Shown here: one piece after another, positions 51,631-59,535 of the stretch
How the letters are laid out: each line of letters begins with the position of its first letter
How positions within the stretch are numbered: the first letter of the stretch is position 1
Assembly (NCBI GenBank): GCA_016490735.1
Contig: JAEMWC010001224.1
Location: 97,501-161,500 of the forward strand
Length of the DNA: 64,000 nt
Source of the DNA: Pachyseris speciosa
Taxonomy: Eukaryota; Cnidaria; Anthozoa; Scleractinia; Pachyseridae
Direction: 5' to 3'
The notes under the pieces: generated by a model
Told to the model about the DNA's origin: nothing
The model's input: only the letters and a program-made list of their open reading frames with translations
Databases searched by the model: none
Translations under genes and position numbers: made by a program

Positions 51631-54600
51631 GACTTTGACCCGATCGGTAACCACGCCTGGTGCCGTTCGCTATATAACACCATCCATTCGAGGCCTTTGA
51701 AACAGAAGCGAACAGCAGCAAAGTCGAACGCCAAGACCGATCAAAGAGAACAGAGACAAAAAAAAAGATGGCTTCCGAAGAACCGACCGCCGTCGTTCCC
51801 TTACAATATGTCGAACTCTGCTCCTCGCTGGTGATCTGCTGCCGCAAGTGCGACGACATGACGGACGACCAGAGGTTGTACTTTCTCGACAAGATAAAGA
51901 CCCAACGGCAGTGCGTGTACTCCCTTGCGAAGGGACTCTGCGAGTACCATCCCAGGTCTGGCGTTGCGTTTTCCGTTTGGGACATGATCATCAACTGCAA
52001 TGCGGCGGATAAGGGCAAGGAAAGGCTGACGGCCGCGATGTTCGTCCTGGGAAACTCTTCGACCGATCGCACCGCCTTTAACCTGTTCCTCGGCTGCACG
52101 TCGCAGTGGGACTTCTTGAGAGAGTGCACTATGCCCGACGCGATTCCCGAGTTTGCCGTCCAGTCGACACTGAGTCGTTCCTTGACCGGCCAATCGGGCT
52201 TATCGTGGGAAAAGGTGATGATGAAGCTGGACGAGGCGCTAGGAGTGGACGAGCTGACGGAGGAGGCTGCGTTGCGGGCCATGTTGACCTGTCGTGTGCT
52301 TATCCAGATCGAAACAAAGGAGTTCAATGGTCACGGGGTCTTGCGATTGGGCGAGGACGGGAGGCAGTTGATGAACACTGTGCTTCCCTGCAGTGTCTCT
52401 GGTGCCAAAACGTGGCCGGCTAGCAGTTTGATTTTTTACGTCATCTTCAAATGGATGGAAGGTGCGAGGATGACTCAGCGCGCCGTCGAAGAATTTGCAA
52501 GAATCCACAAGGCAGCCGCGGAAAAGGCGGGTTACTGTTTGACGCAGGTGACACTGGACAAGCCCGACACGCTGTCGCTGCGCTTGAAGCACCGGAGGTG
52601 CGGGCGCTCTATGGAGGCGAAGGCCACGCTGGAACATTCGTCGGGGAGATTTCGAGTTGCCCCGGAATGTCGAAGGTGCCCTGCAGCGAATGGCCGAGGA
52701 GAACCGTTGTTGATCAAGGCGACCCACGACGTGGCGCGAGTCTTCCTCGTGGCCAAGATGTTTGAAGCCTACGTGAGTCACAACAACCCCACCGACCTGC
52801 CTCGCGAACTAATCGTGGCCTCCGTATTGTACATTCTCCGGGCGGGATATCCGACCAGGATGAGAGAGATACCCGAGTAGACGATCCAGGATATCGTGGT
52901 AAACATGAGGGCGGTGAGAGCATCGGCGCCCGCCTCCGTGTTGCCTCCCTTGGTGGCCTGTGATTTTCGCACCGCCCAGGGTCAGCGGCGAAAGCGGAAG
53001 CCTCGAAAAGGTGCCCCCGTCTTGCCGATTCCCATGCCCAAGAAGGCACAGACTGTGGAGATGTACATGGAGGGTATGACAATATGCGAAGAGAGTCACG
53101 GGAAACAACCCAGTCAGTCGTTGTTTCGAGAGGCGTGCGGCAATGCCGTGGAGGAACTGTCAAAGAGAAAGGCGTCCAGTTTTGACATCACGCTAGACAT
53201 GGTCCCGAAAGCCATGATGGAGGTCGAAGTCTCGACACCTGCCCGTTCGCCATCGTTGGACACCAGCCATTCTCCGATGCCCACAAAGGTAAAGAGCCTG
53301 AAAAGAACGATACAGGTCTTGGACAGCGACAGCGACGACGATGACGATGACAATGACGCTCCGGTAGAGCCGAAGAGATCCTCTCCTTTCTCGAAAATGG
53401 ACACACAGCCCACACTGTCGCAGAGAGCAATTCCCATGTCGGTCGCAACGAGCGCGCGAGCAGAGCACGTGGTATTACAAGGCACCATCGAACGCTCGCC
53501 CGGACCAACAGCTCCAACCGTGGACAGTCGACCGTTGCCAGCACAAGCGAGCCCGGCTTCGAACGACGGTCACGCATCACAGTCTGATGATGAGGAAGAG
53601 GATGACGAAGAAGACGAGGGCAGCGACAACCAGAGCGATAGCGAGAACGAGAGCGATGACGACGGTGAAGGCAGCGAAAGGGACGAAACTTGCCGACCAT
53701 CTCCGCTGAACACTGCCTCGGACGTCCTGATGTCGACAGTCGCGCCCAAGTTGCCCGCCCAAGGACCGTCTTGCGATCCTATTGCGTCCGTGCCCATTGC
53801 CGCCCAAGAATCTGACGCTTTACCTCTTCGGTCGCAGAGTCAACAATCGGTCGGTGAGGACGGGTGTATTTCTGACCTCTTCAACGGCATCAACCAGGGA
53901 GACTGTTCGTTCGACCAGGCAGATTTCTTTCGCGTTGCAATGGGTAAAGACCGGGCGATGCAGTTGGATCCCCTGCCATCGGAAGTGATAGCCAGGGGCG
54001 AACCCGTGCGCGGAGAAGGGACGATCACTCTGGGCCCCGTCAGTCCTGACACCGCACGGCGAGGGAAGTGCCTGGTCGACATCATGCGGGAGGTTGGGGG
54101 ATTGGGCGACATTGTCCCGAGGATCGACTTGGTGACGCTGTTCAACGGCGAGCATGCCTTTTGCGTGCACACGGACAAGGAGCGGCTCTATTCACTGGAC
54201 ACGTACCCGGAGAATGGACGACGCTAGATTCGTCTGCGGCAGTCGCGAGGACGGTGTTCATGGCGACGGCATTGCAAGCCCTAAACCCGAGCGATCTGGG
54301 TCGGTAATTGGTTACGGCCGATCGCCGAGTGGTGTGGCTGCCACCCACGACGGGACGGCACGAACTCGGACTTCACCCTCTGGAACTGATGCAGAGTTTG
54401 CCCAATGTGGGACGTCGCTTTCGGATGGCCGTGCGCGCCGACGCCGGGTTTGTCGGTTGGGTGGAAGGCATGAGAGGCGAGGCGAGGATTGCAGTTGAGC
54501 GGATGGTGCGCGATGCTGGGCTCACGACGAGAGACGAGAGCAAGACAATTGACTTGGACTTTTTTGGTCGATTTTTCGATCAGTTAGCCAATGCCTCGCC

Positions 54601-54704
54601 TTGGATACGAGGTGTGTAATTTTTTTGAGTATTGTACAGTGGAGTAAATTGCAAGGTCTCGTGTAATAAAGTGTAGTAGTGGACTTAAAATCTCTGAGTG
54701 TTAA
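51620..54704. repeat. Large inverted repeat, arm B
   Basis: Reverse complement of 15790-18873. Keeps the upstream CRE, TATA-like box (ctatataac near 51671) and AATAAA (54665). Confidence 0.92.
51768..54619 (+). pseudogene. 846-residue protein, broken arm-B copy
   Basis: ATG at 51768. About eleven residues differ from arm A over the whole length. A lysine codon AAG is TAG at 52878-52880 (residue 371), and one C is missing from a C4 run at 54206-54208, shifting the last codons. Beyond that, the shared TAA (about 54305) and the 103-codon extension to 54619 are as in arm A. All key features (Cys/His pairs, both acidic stretches) are otherwise kept. Damage is confined to three sites, so it is recent. 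Confidence 0.88.
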
Positions 54705-54895
54705 TTGAATGATTTTCCTGGGAACTATAGCGGAACAAAGTTTACGAATACATGGGAATGTTGCTTTGATGTCAGAAAGCGTGAACTAACGAACCCATAA
54801 AAGAGAACCTTTTGCCTCTACGTCAGAGGGCGTGAATTGAAAAATCCTTTAAAAAAGCGAGCGACCTGTACTGATCTGCCAGTCGACAATGCGTT
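54705..54895 (+). promoter_or_regulatory. Promoter of the intact RING gene
   Basis: Has gatgtcagaaagcgtgaact and ctacgtcagagggcgtgaat, the inverse of the 12.6 kb promoter repeats, with a cccataaaag TATA-like box near 54797. Confidence 0.6.
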
Positions 54896-55978
54896 ATGGA
54901 ATGCTTCACATGCAGAAACTTGCTCTCTCTCAACAACCGACTAGACAAGCGCGCATATCGTCGATCGTGTTGCGGGATCACCGTTCATCACTCTTGCATG
55001 CGCAAGGGAGATTTGCGTACTTGTCCATCCTGTCACGTCTCTCTAGACGCCTTGATCTGGGAGCCCATTCTCGAGCCGGCAGTGCCACAGGTCTCCAAGA
55101 TCATCGCCATACCCAGTTCGGATGACGAGGAGACCGACAATGAGGAGGAACAACCCTCAGCGGCCAAGAAAAGTCAACAAGACAGGGAGTGTGTGATATG
55201 TTTCGAGAAGGAAATGTACCAGGACAAACTGGTGACGACCTCTTGTTGCATCCAGTCGGCCCACGTGTCGTGTCTCCGAGCTCATTACAAGCTACCCGCC
55301 CGTTGTAGCTCTCTTAAGCAGCGCACTGCCTTGGCCAACAGGTTGGACACCCTAAATTGTTTTGTTTGTCGATGCGATTCGGACGGATCAAGCGTTGGGC
55401 TGGAGAGAAAGCTTGTGCGAAAGCTTCTTCCCGAGGTGAAGAGTCGATCTGACTTGTGGAGAGTGAAGGAAGCCAATAACTTGGTTGTTATTTGGACTAA
55501 CATGTTCGATAACCATCTAGATAACGTTTCCCGTGAGTGGAAGTATTTCATGTGGATCGAGGAGGCCGTGGCGTATTGCACGCGACTGGACGGAACACAG
55601 GAGAAAACGACGTTCGGGCATGCCAATAAGAAGGAACATATGACAATAAATGCATTAAAGGCTGAACTGAAGCGTGGAATGAGTAAAGTGATACACGAAT
55701 GGGCCGGGTTGACCGGAGTGGCTTGTAAATTTAACGAATGGACAATCCATGACTTTCGTTTGCATGGCATTGTGGAGGTGGCAATGAGTCTTCGACTGAC
55801 TCAGTTATGTTATCGCTACTATCAACCCACTCGACCCGACTTGCATCCCTTCAAGGTTGTAGGATACCTAGCTCCGATCGCCACTTGGAAAGTGGTGGGA
55901 CATTTTTTTAACTTCGATGATGTTTCGGTAACAGGAGTTAACAAGTTCACGGACTGGCATTCCGAGTGTATCGAATAA
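54896..55978 (+). CDS. Double RING-variant protein (360 residues)
   Basis: ATG at 54896. First finger at residues 3-47: C3-x2-C6, C25-C26-x4-H31-x2-C34, C44-x2-C47. An acidic linker (SSDDEETDNEEE) follows, then a second finger from C99-x2-C102 with C117-C118-x4-H123-x2-C126 and a last CxC pair near 165. The C-terminal 190 residues are unique. Two RING-like units suggest an E3 ubiquitin ligase. AATAAA at about 56004. The damaged paralogue lies at 11500-12573 in mirrored position relative to the inverted repeat. Confidence 0.78.
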   Translation: MECFTCRNLLSLNNRLDKRAYRRSCCGITVHHSCMRKGDLRTCPSCHVSLDALIWEPILEPAVPQVSKIIAIPSSDDEETDNEEEQPSAAKKSQQDRECVICFEKEMYQDKLVTTSCCIQSAHVSCLRAHYKLPARCSSLKQRTALANRLDTLNCFVCRCDSDGSSVGLERKLVRKLLPEVKSRSDLWRVKEANNLVVIWTNMFDNHLDNVSREWKYFMWIEEAVAYCTRLDGTQEKTTFGHANKKEHMTINALKAELKRGMSKVIHEWAGLTGVACKFNEWTIHDFRLHGIVEVAMSLRLTQLCYRYYQPTRPDLHPFKVVGYLAPIATWKVVGHFFNFDDVSVTGVNKFTDWHSECIE

Positions 55979-56035
55979 ACTTTAAGTGATGGTTCACGCA
56001 CAACAAATAAAAAGGAGACTATGAAGTTGAGTTGT

Positions 56036-56310
56036 TGTCAGACCTATTCAAGACTTGCTCTTGTTCAGGCAAGATGACTTCTGGTCCTCGGTTAAGAAAT
56101 GGGACCCTGATGACTGGACTGGATGTAAAATGGTATTGAGGCGACAATTAAAATAAAGATACTAGCAAAAATGTTGTCGGATTGTATTTGTGTGTCTCTT
56201 GGTTGTGATGGGTTCTTGTACCTTTCCCTTTATAAACACGTTGACTAACTTAGCAAACTAGGTAATGCAAAGCCAAAGTGTCTTGTAAAGGTCAGTGATC
56301 GAGGTGTTGA
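56036..56310 (+). pseudogene. Internal-deletion remnant of the 57522-type gene
   Basis: cagacctattcaagacttgc and the start codon region (56074) match 57488-57550, and then the sequence jumps to the 3' untranslated part of that gene (taaaatggtattgaggcgac, matching near 58170). The coding middle is gone, leaving a stop after about 21 codons. Confidence 0.75.
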
Positions 56311-56488
56311 ACCAACGGGGTTGTCCATTTGACGAGCAATGAAGATCGTTAAAGCAAAAGGCATGATAACGTTATCATCGATTGTCCCATGCTAGATGAT
56401 CGGGGAGGGGAGGGGGGGAGGGCTGAATTAAGTCTTTTACAACAACAATACACGCAGGATATAGGCAAGTTGTCATTTACATATTTAT

Positions 56489-57064
56489 TTATTTATCACT
56501 CGAAACGTACACATCAATCCACAATTTCAAAAACGTCCTCTTCAGGCAAGGTTGGCATACACTGGCCAAATCTTTCTTTTCCAGTTTGAGTGGACATGAG
56601 CAATTACTCTTGGCAGTGTCCCACGAGGGCAGCTGTGACAAAATCACCAACCCAAGGTCACTGGCAAATTCGTCCGGTTCTTCCAGCATTCGTGTGCACT
56701 GAGACAAATCTTCAGGGTCTTTGATGTATCGCGAAACGTCCCTGAGGAGACATGGATTGTTCCTGCGATGTCTAAGTCTGAGAGGAGTCTTCATGAGTGG
56801 AAGGCAATGAAAAATGCTCGTGTGAGCATTCCAGCTGGGCGTGTCTGGTTGACATCCTGGAACGAGTGTCAGCGCGTTCGCGTCCACTAAAGACCCATTC
56901 ACTCGGATCACATGGCTGCTAGAAGGGAGGCTCTCCATTCCTTTGGTCTCCAGTTCTGATAGAGTCCCGACAGGTTCCAATCTGAATTTCTTATTGTGGA
57001 ATCCCAGCACATCGCCATCGTGGTTTTTTTCCACTATTTTGATCGTGTAGTAAGAGCGCTTCAT
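56489..57064 (-). CDS. Unknown 191-residue protein
   Basis: The ATG at 57064 follows a ctataaaataag box (minus strand, near 57123) and is chosen over the in-frame upstream 57109. The product is mixed, with an RLRHRR basic cluster near residue 115 and a Cys-x-Cys (CSCP) near 167 plus another Cys pair (CQPC) at 179. Its stop is 20 bp past an attattta-type polyadenylation signal region near 56475. No family recognised. Divergent from 57522. Confidence 0.6.
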   Translation of the reverse strand: MKRSYYTIKIVEKNHDGDVLGFHNKKFRLEPVGTLSELETKGMESLPSSSHVIRVNGSLVDANALTLVPGCQPDTPSWNAHTSIFHCLPLMKTPLRLRHRRNNPCLLRDVSRYIKDPEDLSQCTRMLEEPDEFASDLGLVILSQLPSWDTAKSNCSCPLKLEKKDLASVCQPCLKRTFLKLWIDVYVSSDK

Positions 57065-57124
57065 CTTACTTGCTGTTTGCTCGTGTAGGTTGTGAGAGTG
57101 AAGAGGCAAATGCAGATGACCTTA

Positions 57125-57520
57125 TTTTATAGGCCATGGTCGAGTGGGTGTGGAGGCACGTTAAAACCGCGTCACATGCACGCCCATATACACCCTTGGT
57201 ATAGCGTCACCTTTGCGATTAACGCGTGAAGTCATACTCTGGAAGTATGTCAAAACGCGTCACACACACACCCATATATGATGACGAAAGCCTTCCTAAT
57301 TAACTTCGTGTTAGCTTTTTGGTGCCACCCTTTTTAAATATTGTTATCTTCTCCTATCTTATCTTGGTGTAGCGGCACCATTGGTATAGCGTCACCATTG
57401 CGATAAACGCGTGAAGTCATATCCTGTACGTAGAAAATCCCAGTGCTACACCTCATTGACAAATGCTATATAAACTCCATCTCTTCTCAGACCTATTCAA
57501 AACCGCTCTCGAGCAGGCAA
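57125..57520. promoter_or_regulatory. Divergent promoter with duplicated block
   Basis: The block tatagcgtcacc-ttgcgat-aacgcgtgaagtcata occurs at about 57199 and 57384, and cgcgtcaca-acacacgcccatata occurs twice near 57170 and 57258. A ctatataaac box at 57465 serves the 57522 gene. Confidence 0.65.
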
Positions 57521-57521
57521 G

Positions 57522-58127
57522 ATGACTACCGATCCTCGGATAAGGAATGGCACCGTGAATTTCGACATAAGGGACCTCTTGCACACTGCAAATGAACCCT
57601 TGGTTTGGCAAGGCCAAAAATACCTCTTGTCAGCACCGGCGTGTGAGGCATGCGATGAGAAAATTTACGAGACCAGCTATGGGACGTACGTTTTGCTCGA
57701 TGCCGTATGGTCGCAACCCGTCACTGGTGGCCCGATGACTTTACAATTGATCATTGTCCTTGAAGTCGTACCTCCCGGCAGGGAAGTAACTTTGCCTCCG
57801 AATACACAATCTCTCATTCGGACCTTTGCTATCCTCGGGCGGTCGTTACCAGAAAACCTCCAAGCAATAAAGCTGCTCGAGGCATCAGAGCGGTATTTGG
57901 ATTCTCCGGAGCGAGAAGCTATGAAGGCGAGTTCTAAAAACGAATATGACTCCTTGAATGATCACAACCCAAGCGATGTTTTTCTGAACCACTACGAAGT
58001 CGTGCCCTGGAAGAAGAAAGGACAGACCAGAAAAGAGGGAGACGAGAACCAAAGTAAAGAGCCACTACAAGGATCTCGGAAAAGACAAAGGCTAAGCCAA
58101 GAGGGTGAAAAAGGCGAACTGAGTTAA
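57522..58127 (+). CDS. Paralogue of the 48826 protein (201 residues)
   Basis: ATG at 57522 after a TATA box at 57465. Residues 50-110 share the TYVLLDAVWSQ, LQLIIVLEVVP-GRE and FAILGRS blocks with the 48826 product. The tail is charged and ends with a KRQRLSQEG basic-to-acid stretch. No known family. Its gene start and 3' flank recur in the remnant at 56036-56310. Confidence 0.72.
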   Translation: MTTDPRIRNGTVNFDIRDLLHTANEPLVWQGQKYLLSAPACEACDEKIYETSYGTYVLLDAVWSQPVTGGPMTLQLIIVLEVVPPGREVTLPPNTQSLIRTFAILGRSLPENLQAIKLLEASERYLDSPEREAMKASSKNEYDSLNDHNPSDVFLNHYEVVPWKKKGQTRKEGDENQSKEPLQGSRKRQRLSQEGEKGELS

Positions 58128-58470
58128 AGAAGTGATTCCCAAGAGCATGGAAGAAAACTAGATCAATGTAAAGTGGTATTGATGCGACTATTAAAAGAAA
58201 GATACTAGCAAAATGTGTGTCTCTTGGTGGTGTTTCTCCCTTTGTAAACGTTTTGACTAGCTTAGTTCAAACTAAGTAAACTAGTTCGCAGCGCAATGTC
58301 AAAGGTCAACGATCAACTTGTTCGTTGCAATGCTTTGAAACCAGGGGTGATCGATTGTACAGAGCCTTTTAATTACAAAGAGGGTTGTTTTTCAGAGTTT
58401 CAAAAATACAGCAATCGTTGACTTTGCCAGTTCTGTAACCAGGCATGCATAAGAGACCGAAAATTGAAGA
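58128..58470. other. Intergenic, no gene seen
   Basis: Nothing supportable. Confidence 0.4.
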
Positions 58471-58473
58471 CAT

Positions 58474-58900
58474 TTAGTTCGGGGGAAGCAATAATAAAAC
58501 GCGCGAAGGCTGAAAACAGAGACTATGGCACACACATATCAGCACGTCCATCTGGTCGGGAAGACGGTGCCAAAAGGTCTCCAGGATCTCCTCTTCGATC
58601 TTCAATTTATCCCGTTTTCTTGTGCGAGGGGATTGGTCGAGGGCACTCAAAAAGGCAAGAACGCGATAAATGCCAACTCTCTTTTGGTCAGTGTCTAAAC
58701 ATCCCAGATCTCCTTCCATGCCAAGCATGAATCCACGGACGCAAGATCGACAGTCTTGAGTGCGGTCTGCAGTTCAGGGCCATGCAGGGTGGCACACGCT
58801 CTGAGGGCCATTCGGTACAATTTGCGCTCGATTCTCCACATTGCGACTCTGAAATGACAGTCCAGGTATAGTGTCGTCCTTTAATATGGCATTCATGCAA
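58474..58900 (-). pseudogene. Degraded helical protein gene
   Basis: Three phases on the minus strand carry consistent protein-like composition: RKLYRMALRACATL near 58800-58850, a continuation to about 58695 ending at a stop, then a shifted phase with charged helix (KRDKLKIEEEILETF) at 58474-58690. At least two indels. Product not recognised. Confidence 0.4.
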
Positions 58901-59279
58901 AGCCTTACGCCATTTCCGCGACTAGCGAAGTAATAAATCACATCAGCTTTTGACCTATGGAGTGGACTGGATCGCTTCTTAATTTCTATCGAATACAACA
59001 ATGCCAACTACAACAAACAGGTAATTTGTTTTTATTTAAATTGTTGAAAGAGGCCCTAGTACAAGACCAAAACCTACTACTGTAAAGAACTACAAAGTTT
59101 GTCTTTTGTCCCCTAAAGTGCTCTTGTCATGGAGATCGCGGCCTTTCCACCAAAGCTCCATCTAGGGGATACTTTCAAATGGGCTCACTTGTCTCGCTGG
59201 ATGTGAACGCAAGACCACTCGTTCGTTGTTTTTATGTTGTCCTTGCGTGGGGTGCTTTGAATTGTTCGGACATTACGGC

Positions 59280-59480
59280 ATGTGCGACGTCAAAGACCGT
59301 GAATCGATGCACACGAGTTGGCAATGACGTCACCATATATACCAAACATAATCAACGCGTCAATGCCCCTCCCATCGACGTAAATTGAAAACCACGACGT
59401 CGATACCCCTCCCATCGACGTCAGGGCACACTCGTCAGGCTACGTCATGTCCAATAATACACTGATCGAAAGCGTATAAG
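59280..59480 (+). promoter_or_regulatory. CRE-rich promoter of the 696-residue gene
   Basis: tgacgtca at 59325-59332, a cgacgtcaaag at 59285, two copies of cccctcccatcgacgt (59366 and 59408), and tacgtcatg near 59442, with a gtataagagcgc box near 59474. Confidence 0.7.
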
Positions 59481-59535
59481 AGCGCGCTCGTTTGCGTTTG
59501 CAAGTCAGTTAGTAAGTCAGAAGTCCAGAGACAAC

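Noticed and set aside
16185..52880. Alternative genetic code with stop reassignment
   Set aside because: In-frame interruptions involve TAA, TAG and TGA, and the same codons end intact genes; point decay or sequence error explains them better.
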